Below, one piece after another: positions 33,686-45,023 of a stretch of 64,000 bases of DNA; the stretch's first letter is position 1; every line of letters starts with the position of its first letter. Source of the DNA: Rotaria macrura (lineage: Eukaryota > Rotifera > Eurotatoria > Philodinida > Philodinidae). The translations under genes and the position numbers were made by a program. Location of the stretch: the NCBI GenBank assembly GCA_900239685.1, contig OENT01000201.1, forward strand, positions 1 through 64,000. The letters run 5' to 3'. Under the pieces are notes generated by a model. That model made no database searches and was not told the DNA's origin. It was given only the letters and a program-made list of their open reading frames with translations.

Positions 33686-34562
33686 CCATGTGATGAAAAT
33701 CGGACAAAAACCGACTGTTACTTGCGATTTTATCGGTCCGGTTACCGGCTCCTAAAACCTTGGTAAACCGGCGATATAGTCCACTAAACCACAGTAAATC
33801 ACTGTAAAACGAGAGCTTTTTTCGCCGTAAACCATAGGTTACCGGCACTGTTAGAGTCTCTGTCTCATGAGTATTTTTTCTAAATTCAAAAATAATCTCT
33901 GCATTAAATTTAATTATTTCACTCAAAAAGATACAATTCAACAAAGAATTCTTGGAGAAAAAACTATACTGAAGCAAAAATTCAAAATAATTAGTATTAA
34001 AAAACTAAAAATTACATGTGAGAAATAGATCTCCAAACTAAATATTAATAAATGAATTCATAAAATAAAGTTGAAAAATAATTTAAAATTTACTATAAAA
34101 GAGTTAATCTAAAAATATAACCGACGAAACTTAATGTAAAACTGTTGTTCATCAAAAATTTAGAAATTAAATTTTAAAACCATAATCTGAAAATTGCATA
34201 TGAAAAATTAATCTAAAAAGAAACCAACATCAAATAATTCCTTTTTAAAAGACGAAATAAATATGTAGAGTTTTGTGTAAAACAATCAGTTCCCAAATTG
34301 AACTTCGTACTCTTCTCTTGATTGTTTTGTCTAACCACATGAACAAGCAAAATAAGCGACATACGGTACAACACGTGTATATATACTTGCTTGATTTGTT
34401 GTTCTGTAGCCATTCACTATATTGTCTTAACCGAAAAATCTACCGTTGAACTTTGTAAAGAACCACGATATTCCTAAAAACGGACGGTTAAGCGCGGTAA
34501 GCCGCCGATTTTGAGTAATACTACGGTTTACCGCTAAAACTGATCCAGTTTTCGCAACATGG
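33686..34562. mobile_element. Probable inverted-repeat element (about 877 bp)
   Basis: The left tip CCATGTGATGAAAATCGGAC and the right tip reversed CCATGTTGCGAAAACTGGAT are similar. They lead into GC-rich blocks of GGTTTACCG/CGGTAAACC words at both ends. A related fragment occurs at 39565-39690 (shares GGTTCGGTTACCAGCTCC). The middle is very AT-rich with no transposase. Target duplication is not clear. Confidence 0.45.
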
Positions 34563-35896
34563 AAAATAATCTACATGTGGAATTGACCTTCTTGGTTATC
34601 GCTGTAATTTCATTAATTATTTTAGCTCCGGAAATTTTGAAAAAAATTCTAAGTAGTGAACAGATTTCATGTGATACTGTTATTGAGTATCAGAGTCAGA
34701 TATGTCATCGTAATATGAGGTGTAAATAACTATCGCAACTAAATTCAACAAGAGAAACTAGTTCTTCAAGCTACATGCAGTGTTCGACACTGACAAAACC
34801 ATTCGCAAGCAGTTATACAATCGTTGCATTGGCACTTAAACGTGTCACGTGTGCATGGCCGCAGCATGTATCCTTCGATGTTGTTATTCAGGCAGAACAG
34901 TTGATATCGAAATGAATACTGACGCCGCTGCCCTCCCCGTCGCTCCCAACCCCGATCGAATGGAGGGATGCATATGACTACACTTTTGCTGCTTCTCGTT
35001 TTGACACAAACTTCGATCTATCCCACAACAACGTTGATACACGATAGTAAGGGAAATCTCACTATTGAGAGCAGAACTCTTCAAAACAACCAAGAGAATA
35101 CTGTACCGACATAACCGCTTGCTCTATCGTAGTTGATATATGTGAATATAGTTATCTGTTCCGCTCATCACAATGATGATTATCTCCGAGTACGCTTATA
35201 TTTCTCTCTCCATATCGGTTGATGTCTCTCTCCCTATATTTTCTCTCCGCTCGATCGACTAGCGATGAAGGGGAACGCAACTTAAAAATGTAATGAACAT
35301 ATTGAAATAAAGACAGTTAGAACGACACGATATCACCTTGTTATCGTTACACATAGCACATTCTGTTTCATCTAGTTTTAGAACGTGTTATCATCAACGA
35401 ATTGGAGAGTATGCTTTTAATTCGAAAAACATGAGGTCGAAACTTACTTTTTGAATCGAAAAATTCTTTCATCGATTTCAGCCACTCATTAAAGATTTTT
35501 AAATGAGAAAGGCTTTTGTAAAATTGTCGACCACCACATGCATATCTAATTTCTTCCGTGGTGCGATACCACATTTATATTTTCTTCGTACAGATGTAGG
35601 ATTCCTTATCATAAGACGATAGAAAAGAACAAAATCATATTCCCACAACAAAAGAAAGCAGCTGTCAAGACACACATACATTAGCGTCATTCTTGTTATT
35701 ATTATTGGCTGGTGCAGTGCTGCCAAAACTTTCCGTGATACTCGAAAAAGACTTAACAGTACTTAGCGTTTACAGTGAGTCAATCTTCAAGTATATGTTA
35801 GCAGTGTTACTATATAGTCTAGCTTTCATATTCGATTGAGGAAACGAACATCAATTAGCTAGGTCATACGGAAAAAAACGTATCAAGAAAAAATTC
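34563..35896. other. Interval of uncertain content
   Basis: It holds a GC-richer patch at 34890-35340 ending near an AATAAA. A minus-strand open run at 35368-35574 (WYRTTEEIRYACGGRQFYKS ... WLKSMKEFFDS) has protein-like composition but no recognised family or start in context. No gene is called. Confidence 0.35.
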
Positions 35897-36728
35897 CAGT
35901 GGCAAAAGGTTCTGTCTCACTTTTCATTCCATTCACGTGTTCCCGCTTTTCGACGCTAAAACAACCGCTTTTTTTGCGTATGAGTAAAAAAGTAGGAATG
36001 AGCGAAAAAAGAGCTCCAAACGAGACATACCTTTTCATATTGGGGCATACAAAACATAAGTATTGCCTACAGTGTGACTTTTATCTGTTATTCTGCGAAT
36101 TTTCCGCAGAATGTAATGGTAATCATCGAAAACATTCCTAAACCAAGTGCTGTAGAGGAATAGAAACGAATTTTTTCTTCTGTTGTCGTCAAGAGCACAA
36201 TTCTTTGAACAAAATTAAAAATATTTTACAACCCGATCAGTTATCAAATACAAACCTCATATTTATCTTTTTATTCTTTATCTATATTCGTTGTGCGTTC
36301 CTAACATTAAATCCCCACCCAAAAGAAAACACAAAAAGCAAAGCTGTGATAAGAGAGAGAAAAAGAAGAAAAAATGTTAACAGAACGAATAGAGCTTGGC
36401 ATGCAGAGAACGTGCTATGGCATATATAGTGCGGATCTGTAACAAAGGCGAACAAAGTACACCTTAGCTTTTTAGTCTCCTATGACATTTCAGTCATTAC
36501 CAGTGCATTGGGCTGGAGATATGTACAATATAACTTAAAATTCACATAGTAGATAATTATTATGTTTTACATGTTCCAAAATGAGAAGGTATGTCATGCG
36601 TGGAGCTTTTTTTTATCGCTCTTTCCCATTTCGTAATTCATAGGCAAAAAAAACTGGTCGCTTTAGCGTCGAAAAGCGGGAGCACTTGAAAGGAATGAAA
36701 AGTGGGAAGGAAATTTTCGGCAGCACTG
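35897..36728. mobile_element. hAT-like non-autonomous element with long inverted repeats
   Basis: The left tip CAGTGGCAAAAGG and right tip reversed CAGTGCTGCCGAAAA lead into long near-identical arms of about 160-190 bp (for example GCTTTTCGACGCTAAA on both). The CAGTG start is hAT-like. The flanking 8-mers AAAAATTC and TAACTTTC agree at 5 of 8, possibly a decayed duplication. The centre is AT-rich without transposase. A separate CAGTGCTGCCAAAACTTTCC at 35713 looks like the tip of another family member just upstream. Confidence 0.65.
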
Positions 36729-37175
36729 TAACTTTCACGTTCATAAATATAATTTAGTGTCTTGAAGTCACTCAGATTGACTACTCGCATGTTCGCAGTT
36801 ATCGAATTGGTCTTTGTTCTCTATAGTGTATTCATAATATATGACTTCTGAATAGCTACATCCATCGTCTTAGATTGATTCTAGCGATTAGTGTATATGT
36901 TCATCAGTGGTAGTAACAAACAAGTTTTGGTAATACTTTAGAGATCGAACTCGAGGAACAAGTTTTCAAGATTACTGATGGTACTTATATACCGAAAAAA
37001 CACAGTTTCAATTCAAGCTCTCATTCGATCTTCTTAATCAATTACTTATTGTCGATCATACCTGATTCGTGGGGTTGGACAAGTCCAAATCTAGTTCTTA
37101 CTGTTGGAAAATACAACTGGAGTCTTGAAAAACATAATAAAAACGTTCTTAAGAGTCAAGCATAATTATTTCACC
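36729..37175. other. Upstream region of the GNAT gene
   Basis: No gene. Presumably it includes the promoter and 5' leader of the GNAT gene; the start ATG lies in a CACCATGGG context. No other signal is named. Confidence 0.4.
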
Positions 37176-37727
37176 ATGGGTGAGACCACTTCATCAAATA
37201 ACAATGAATTACTCGTATCAAAATATTCATTTCATCTTTTAATGCATAAACCAGAATATATTGAAGAAATGGCAAAAATCTATTATAATGAGTGGCAAGG
37301 TACTTATCACTCATTTGGATTACACAGTGTGCAAGACGTCATGCAAGATATCAAAGATAATCACGCTTGTAATTATGATCGATTACCAGTTTTGATGATT
37401 GCATTAGATAATAATAATCAAAATTTAGTTGCCACGGCTGGTTTAGAAATGCATGATGTACCTGCAGGTAATCCTTATTACAATACAAAGCCATGGATGA
37501 CCTGCGTTTATACAAAACCAGAATATCGCGGAGAAGGCATAGCAAAATATATGATTAATAAGATACTTGAATTAGCAAAACAACTTAATTACACGCATGT
37601 CTGGCTATGGACTAAAGATGCAACAGGTTTATATGGAAAATTGGGATTTCGTTTAGTAGAAAAGATAAAGCATATTGGAATGGATATTACAATAATGAGA
37701 ATCGATTTTGATACATCAGCCTATTAA
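37176..37727 (+). CDS. GNAT-family N-acetyltransferase
   Basis: 183 residues from ATG 37176 (MGETTSSNNNELL), chosen because the frame upstream lacks an ATG and the context CACCATGG is good. It has no intron. The GNAT fold is clear: motif A TCVYTKPEYRGEGIAKYM with the RGEGIA pyrophosphate loop (R/Q-x-x-G-x-G/A) that binds acetyl-CoA, then helix ILELAKQLNYTHVWLW, and the C-terminal KDATGLYGKLGFRLVEK (Tyr of the YxKxGF motif). The N-terminal part, YIEEMAKIYYNEWQGTYH, resembles bacterial single-domain acetyltransferases acting on small molecules. The acceptor substrate is unknown. The lack of introns in a genome where other genes have many makes bacterial origin possible but not shown. No signal peptide, so probably cytosolic. 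Confidence 0.85.
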   Translation: MGETTSSNNNELLVSKYSFHLLMHKPEYIEEMAKIYYNEWQGTYHSFGLHSVQDVMQDIKDNHACNYDRLPVLMIALDNNNQNLVATAGLEMHDVPAGNPYYNTKPWMTCVYTKPEYRGEGIAKYMINKILELAKQLNYTHVWLWTKDATGLYGKLGFRLVEKIKHIGMDITIMRIDFDTSAY

Positions 37728-40700
37728 ATAAATATTTCTCAGACTCTAAATCAACATTATTTTTCTCTCACTCTTTCTCAAAATAATATTTTTTTCTCGT
37801 TGTTTCTTATACAACTTTACTAATCTTCCTTCTTTACGTTAAATTTGTTGTGCGAATTCTCTAATAGACACTTCAAATTTAATTCTTTCTATTACCTCAC
37901 CTTTTACCTTTCAAAAACAGTCTTCCATGAATCAATCGAATTTTTCTGAAGAATATATCACATACAACAAATGATGATGGACAGTTGTGATAAGGAAATT
38001 TGCAATTGAAGTGAGAGTGGGATGTGGGTGTGAAGGATGATGGAATCAAAAGAATTGCTAGACTATCTCATATTGGAAAGAAACAGTTATATAGATGAGT
38101 ATTCATGACTTATTATTTTTTATTGTCGTCGCAGTATTTCTGAAAATTACTATCATCTGTATCCAGGATTCATATTGGTTACAAAGTTTGATGTTTAACA
38201 TTCGATCCGGACAAATTTCAACGAAGAATACGATAGTCCTTGTCTGTTGTATTTACATAACGGCACGGGCACGGATTAGCGCTCTTGTGTGGGGGATGTT
38301 TAAAATTGAAAATTAACAGAAATCGTCTCGAAAATCGAAAGTGTATTACCAACAGTTTATCAGACTTGTTGAAAACTATAAGTGGAGTGATATGCACTCC
38401 AGTTTTTCCCCGATACATGTTGAAATAAAAATCTATCGAGTAATTTCATCGAAAAAGTGCAGCTTTTTGACGTTGTTAGATTTTATTTTTCTCTGAAACC
38501 TATAGTCGGAAGATTTTATGAAATTTTATTGTAAGAATAAAACGAGCATACTGCAAGGATACGACTGTTTGCATAGTACTCATGCATCAGAAAAAAAGAT
38601 CAGTTTTATGTTTATGGTTTGAAATGGTACGTTATGAAACCGTGCCCTGTATAAATTAGCGAAAACGTCGAATTCCGTAACAAAATGAAATTTCGTAACG
38701 AACGATATTTTAAGCTTTTTTATTTGATGCAGCAAAAGTGGATCAGAAGCGATCTGATATTCGAATAGGTTGTTGGAAGCGCAACAACTTTTGAATGAAA
38801 CCTTGATTTGAATTCTTCGTTCTTTCGTATAAGAATGATTTACTCCTAGTTACTACAAAAAAGATTATTTTCTTTTGAAATTCCGTAACCTTTACTTTTT
38901 GTGATATGACTCTGCTGTAGTAGAAGAGAAATGAATGAAATCTATATTGGTGATAGATCTAAACAAGCTCTATTTCTGATAAAAATTTCCGAAAGTTTGC
39001 TTATATTACAAAGAAGTAACAAAGACTACAATCTCAAAAAATGAAATTTCGTAACCCTTGGCCATGCCGATATCTTTCCTAATGCGACAACTACACATAA
39101 CCACTTAAACAACACTAAAACTGTCTGAAAACAGTGTTACATTATACATTGGGTAGACCATTTCAAGCTTTTATTAACACGTCTACGTCAATCTTTATTC
39201 CTTGCAATTCAAGAGTTGTTGGATATTTTTAAAATCAAAATGTTAAAAACTTTTGAGCTAACTAAATGAGATAAAAGAAATGATTAAACCGTGATTTACA
39301 CAATTTTTATCAAATAACTGTGGAAATGTATTGTATGATCGACGCAAAATAAGTTGGAAGGCAAAACATAAAATTACTCTATATTGATCTTTTACGGTGT
39401 TCGATTGAAATTGAACATATTTTATTTTGTTTTTGTTTATATGATTTAACTACTAGAGTAATGAAAAAGAAATAAACAACTTATCCAGATCATTAAAATA
39501 TTGTGAAACTGAGCAACGCAAGCATCTTCAATCAATGAATCATTGCTTTTGCACTGTAAAAAAAACCTGCGTGATAAAAAAAATGGAAGAAAACTGCCGA
39601 TTTACCGAAATTTTACTGGTTCGGTTACCAGCTCCCATAACTGTAATTTACTTTAGTAAACCGACGATTTTTATCCCTTGGATCGTCGCAATCCTAGCAG
39701 CAAAATAGAAATGTATCTTACGAAACACAAATGTATTAAATAAAAACCTCACATACGGTATTATTTTATACTTCATCTTCTATCCAAAAAACGAAGACGT
39801 GAACTTTAGAAATTTCCCATATATTTAAAATAGATCTGTATGTATATTTTTGTTAGGCCTAGATTAAGTCATGATTGGTATATTGACATTAGAGAATACT
39901 AAAACAATTTTTCCATATAAAAATTTATTCAAACAGAACATTTTATTTACTTTGCAATATTCTCTTCTCGATGATAGCTTGAACACTATTGTTAGTTAAA
40001 CATTATGAGGAAAAACTGTCCTATGTCGTTGTTCTGTAGAAAATTTCCAATATGGACAAGAAGAACACTACTGTATGTTTCCTAGGATCAAATAATTACA
40101 TTTGAAAGAATGAAAAAAAGAATACTGCGATTATATCATCAATAAAAACTAGATCAATCAATAGAATAATCTAAAATTTTTTACCAATATTTTACAGGTT
40201 ATTGACTGTAATCTGACCAAAAACAGAGTTTTTGCTATCTCGTGTAGTTGTTGAGATGTATACAAAAGAGTATAAAACTATCTACTGTTCATACCAATAG
40301 TCGTAAAAGTCCTCTATAATTCTATAACATTTCATTATTAATCGATTGGTGTAGGTAGTATGAGGATTTCAATCAGAGCTTCCCCTTCTCTGATAAACTC
40401 AATTGAGAGTCATCCATTATAAACCTGTATTTTATTTTCACCAATCAGACTCTATCTTTTAAAATAATTGAAGAGTGGATATGCGAGGCCTAGTGCATCA
40501 GGATTTAGCGACACTAACACCGACACACACACACACACTTTATCCTCACATCCCATATTATATAGATACATGTTTACAGATAGTAGAGTGGAAGCGTTCA
40601 TTACCATTGAAAGAAGAAGTATATTGTCATTTATAAAATTCCTTTGACGTAACAATTTTAAATGTAAATTCTACTGTGATATAAGTTGATATTAAATTTC

Positions 40701-42205
40701 TTCTAATCAGTTAATTTTCCTATTTAAAATGTTCAGCTTTACCACTTCCGCTGCTTTCGTTAGCGCATATAAAGAAAATACTGCAAGCTTTTCAGGGTTT
40801 TTATTAATCTATTGCATGATCAACATATCATGAGTTATTACATTCGTATTATTATAAGTCAAACAACATAACGATATTCTATTACTTGTTTAGCTTGAAA
40901 TGAAATGACAGATATTTAACATTTGAAATTTATCTCTATCATAATTTACAAGCAATACTGTGATAGCATTTCATTCTTGCATGTGTTTCACTGAGTAAGA
41001 TATTGAAATTTAGCTGGTCAAACAAGTTTTTCTCGTGTAAATAGCAAACGTTAACTCAATACTTTACAAAATAGTCTTCCAATACACTACTCCTATCTAA
41101 AGGTTATATCATTTTTGAATAAAGATGTCATTTCAATATAATGTGATCATTGAAAAGGACACAATGGATCGAAGACGGTGTGAGTCAGTACTATAATATT
41201 GGTAATTGATTACGAATGATCAAATATGCGATTGATAACAATGCTGAAGAATTCACAATACTTCTTTCTATATGTACTAACAAATTTATCGTGTTTTCAT
41301 GTGTTTTTCAGTCAGAATTTTAACATCTTTTTCCATTAAATCGGTAGATGTTTAACGGATTTCTACTTCACAGGACTTCTTTAAACCGAGAATAACTTTT
41401 AGATGGGCTGCAGTGTACATGCCCGAGTTTTATTCTGTAAAATTTTATAGTCTGGAGCGCTTTATTAAATCAAATATTAGAATTTTTGATTGAAACCTAA
41501 ATTACACGTCGAATTCTAGATATATAAATAAATGTTGCTTCATAGCATGAAGACTATTTTGAAAATTCAGTGCTCTTCTGAAAAATGTTGGCAATAGTGA
41601 AAATTAAAAAAATAAACTTGAGTGTGTCACTGGAACAGGAAAGTGCAGAGCAAGAATTAATAATTCATTGCAAAAGAAGGAGTTGCCTAGCATCAAACAC
41701 ACATCAAAGAAAGAAAACATTGAAATATGCGATAGTATTGAAGAGCTATGCCTAATTCCTAATAAACAAAAATGTTGCAATAGATAAGAGTGCATGCTTT
41801 AGATGAGTACTGTTAAATTGCTTTTAATGTGCGTCCGGAACATGTTAAAATGCTCAACAACCATCCATGTTGAACAGTATACTGAGAGAATAAGAGCGTA
41901 TCTTTTTTCTATTAATGAAACACCTTCTTGCATCAAGATTGCTTTTCAAGACGACGCGAGAATAGTTATATATATATATATATAACATCTGCTTTATCGA
42001 CCTGTTTTCATCAGTTTTGTCACATATTCATTGCTAATTATTCATTCTTCCTAAACATTGTTTGAGCTTTATAAATGTAGCATAGATTTAATTCAAAATG
42101 ATTTACTGTTATACCTGAGAAAATCAAGCGTCATTGTTCAGATCTTTCAAAGTGAATACATGCCATGTAGCGACGATCAGCCTAATCGATGCAATTAAAT
42201 AGTAA
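37728..42205. other. Long gene-poor stretch
   Basis: AT-rich. It includes a cluster of GAAATTTCGTAAC / GAATTCCGTAAC words at 38670-39055, perhaps a decayed repeat. A fragment at 39565-39690 is related to the element at 33686-34562. A short AC repeat lies near 40523 and a TA repeat at 41966-41984. No gene is recognised; a 73-residue frame at 38095-38316 is hydrophobic at its start but otherwise unremarkable. Confidence 0.4.
39565..39690 (+). repeat. Fragment of the 33686-34562 repeat family
   Basis: It shares GGTTCGGTTACCAGCTCC (GGTCCGGTTACCGGCTCC in the other copy) and TAGTAAACCGACGATTT (TGGTAAACCGGCGATAT). Only the outer part of the element is present. Confidence 0.5.
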
Positions 42206-42430
42206 TGCAACCCATTTCCGCATTTTTCATGTCTTATTTTTTTAAACAATACATTCTCGTGTAGTTTCAGTTATTTACGACTTGATGAGTTTTGTTTGGC
42301 TAGGGGACATGAACGTCTTGAAGTTGAAAATGTTAATGATTCAACAATTGAGAAGCGAAAACTGCAAAATGCTTATGACATTGCATTACTTATTGGTTCA
42401 ATAGTGTCCTGCCTAGTAGGCCACTTCTGA
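42206..42430 (+). CDS. Possible terminal exon of a small membrane protein
   Basis: Open for 74 codons without ATG. A likely AG acceptor after a T-rich run (TTTTGTTTGGCTAG) would start the exon at 42304: GHERLEVENVNDSTIEKRKL, then QNAYDIALLIGSIVSCLVG and a stop. It has a charged segment followed by a hydrophobic C-terminus. Upstream exons were not found. It may be a relic. Confidence 0.28.
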   Translation, partial: CNPFPHFSCLIFLNNTFSCSFSYLRLDEFCLARGHERLEVENVNDSTIEKRKLQNAYDIALLIGSIVSCLVGHF

Positions 42431-43259
42431 AATCAAATATAATGATTGATAGATTTTCGATCTCTTTCCTCATCATTTAATTTAAACGCATCAAAAGAGA
42501 TCAGCAACACCTAGAAATAAAAACTGAACAACATATGCTACAATGATATTCTTCTTGTATTTTTAAATATTCCTGTAATCGTAATCCTTCTCTTCGTCTT
42601 CATTCTCGTATCGTGTTAGTTCTTATGTATAGCATAATGATAATGCTATTAAAATATCAATTTTATTACTTTTCCTTTTCTATGTGTCAAACAATTATGC
42701 GTTACCTGATGACTTTTATCTGCTAGATTCGTTTGCTTTTATTAATCCTGTCGATTCTTATTTACCAGGATAATATTTAAATTAACTTCATTGGTATTTC
42801 TTAATTTTGTTATTCTGAGTATGATCCGTGACGTTCTGAGAAAAAGCGACTAATTTAATAATGAACATCTTTTGTTCCCTGGTTTTTTTCATCCATTTCA
42901 AATGATACATCTGGCATGTTTCATCTGAGAACTTAAGTGATGAAATTTTTTTCACTATAATTCCCTAGACAGATTCATACATTCTTCTAGCTGTGATATG
43001 ATGAATGATAATTTTTTTCCGATTTTCTCACATCTTTTCTTTATTATGAGTGTGATTATTTTAATTCATTTGAAATATATAAATCGAGCATCTTATTCTA
43101 GTATCTTTGACTTATCAAATGCGACTTTAAGACAACCCTGAGCAACATACAGGGATAGTGTATTGAAACCTCTTGACATACGTAATAAACGCCTTAGAAT
43201 CTGCTCGGCATAGACAGTCTCCTTGAAATGGTAGAATATATTTTAACGTCAGCATCCTA
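42431..43259. other. No gene seen
   Basis: AT-rich. A minus-strand piece near 43115-43210 (AEQILRRLLRMSRGFNTLSL) could belong with the FEM1-like relic next to it, in a different frame. Confidence 0.3.
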
Positions 43260-43394
43260 TTAGAATGGATGAAAAAAAGCCTTATAAAATCCTAAAACAT
43301 TGATTAAATCACGATGAAGAGCTTGATTCCAAATTGTACACAATTGAAGATGTTTCTTACGATCAATAAATGCAACTGAACCGTATTCCACACT
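43260..43394 (-). pseudogene. Possible FEM1-like relic
   Basis: The minus-strand frame reads VEYGSVAFIDRKKHLQLCTI then WNQALHRDLINVL and stops. The spacing Y-G-x-V-x-x-D ... C-x-x-(L/I)-W-x-x-A-L fits the tetratricopeptide-like middle of FEM1 proteins (family pattern YGAVFAD..FERCI.LW..AL). It is short, stop-bounded and separate from the intact FEM1-like gene at 27480-29801. It could be a dead paralog fragment or chance. Confidence 0.3.
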
Positions 43395-44240
43395 TTAATG
43401 TAGCTAAGATATTACTTATCATCCGTTTTTGCATATGTTAGAAAAGCCGAGATAAGTAGTTAAGTAGTTTTGCTTGTATTTTTTTGTTGTTGATTTATTA
43501 TGATAGTTGTTAGGCATCTCATCAACCTAATAATTTTAACTGCAATACTAGCTATATTTTTGTCTCATTTGACTGCGGTAGAATGTTTGTGCGTCACTAA
43601 ATGAAAATACTCGAATGGATTCATCTTTTTCTTTTTTTTTCTGTAATTTTCTGTTTTTTTGCTTTCCCTCTTTTCTCTAATACTTTCTGTCTACTTTTAT
43701 TAAAAGGTCCGATGTGAAAATTCAATTTATTGTTCCTTCTTCATGTAGTCGTTGAGAGTCTTGTCTCTGTGTTTCTGAAACAAAAACTAAGTAACACAAT
43801 TTTATTCCGGTTTAAAAGGTGAAAACAGAACTACTGCTGTTGCCTTTTATCTTTAGAATTTGCTGTAAATGGAACTCTCCTGGAGTCATTTTTCACTTTT
43901 TGTTTTAGCTAATTATCTACAGATGAGATGAGACAGCATTAAAATATCATTTCATGAGATGTTCGCGTGATAAATCATCATTAATCGTATAATGAAAAAC
44001 TTTTTTCACAATCTTTGAGGATCATCAACGACCATGTGTCATGACCTGACAGCAGCAAGAGGCCAGGTGGGAATTTTTAGAAAACCCAATACTTCTTTCA
44101 GATCGTATTTTAAAGAAACCGAAAGGTTAGTTTTATGTCTAAGTCTCTTGCTTCATGCTCTTGAGAAACGTCTGTTTGTATTTCTCACCCGCTTTTTAAT
44201 AGAACTTAAATAAACATAGTTAGTACGTCTCGATGGATCA
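43395..44240. other. No gene seen
   Basis: AT-rich with T-rich low-complexity patches (43610-43680). No supported reading frame. Confidence 0.4.
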
Positions 44241-44533
44241 TTATCTGTATTCTAGTCTACTATAAAGTAGTACCTCATGATGATCAACGATTACTTTTTT
44301 TTTAATTGAAAAATATTCGAACTCGTTTACTATAGGTATCATTTCTTTAATTTCACTAGTTAGAGAAGTTCCTTGTTTTAGATTCAGTTCGTTTGATCGT
44401 GAGAATTCGACACTCATTTCATAAGAGTGCCTCCAATTTTGAGGGTATTCAACAACTTTGATCGAACTACAAGAATGTTTAGCAATTGATAGAATACATC
44501 CACCTCCATCTACTATCGATAAATCATGAAAAA
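44241..44533 (-). CDS. Isolated coding-like exon, unknown family
   Basis: An AG acceptor (CTGTCAG) at 44534-44535 opens a minus-strand frame of about 96 codons: HDLSIVDGGGCILSIAKHSC, SSIKVVEYPQNWRHSYEMSV, then EFSRSNELNLKQGTSLTSEI and a C-terminal KKKVIVDHHEVLLYSRLEYR before a stop. The composition and absence of stops make it look like a true last exon, but preceding exons were not found on the minus strand. It contains two Cys. No family is recognised; it may be the tail of a gene whose first exons have decayed. Confidence 0.4.
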
Positions 44534-45023
44534 CTGACAGTTATTTCAAATGCTCATCTAGAATCAGTTTAAGTCCTCTTACTACTCATAACTTCAATGT
44601 CTTGGCTTTCTAAGTGAATATACTACTCGAACCATGCATTGATATTACCAAAATGCAAGTTAGTGCAGTAAAAAGAACCGTTCTTTCATTGATACTAAAT
44701 TTAAACATTTCTTGTTGTACCGTCTATTTATTGTATAGGTGGCATGAGTTAACTTTACCTTAACACCTTTTCTCTCTTGCTTGACAACTTCGAATTCAAA
44801 CAGAAGAAAAATATGAGACGACATGATGGCGACTACATTGTGTAAACATAATCAAATAATTTTTAAAGTTTTTTTCGTATCTCTTCACACCTATTTTGTT
44901 TACTAGAACAAGAAAATACCTTAGATCTTCAGTTTGATGAATGAGAAAGCTTTATTTAAGATAGATTGAAAAGTAAACAGATCTTTGAATTAGAAATTAA
45001 AAAGGTTAAACTTATTTACTTCA

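Noticed and set aside
33663-33977. 104-codon minus-strand frame
   Set aside because: It spans the tip of an inverted-repeat element and has no protein-like pattern.
34722-35346. Possible solo LTR (GC-richer patch with AATAAA, ending near TTACA)
   Set aside because: No TG start with a matching short target duplication could be found, and there is no second copy in the window.
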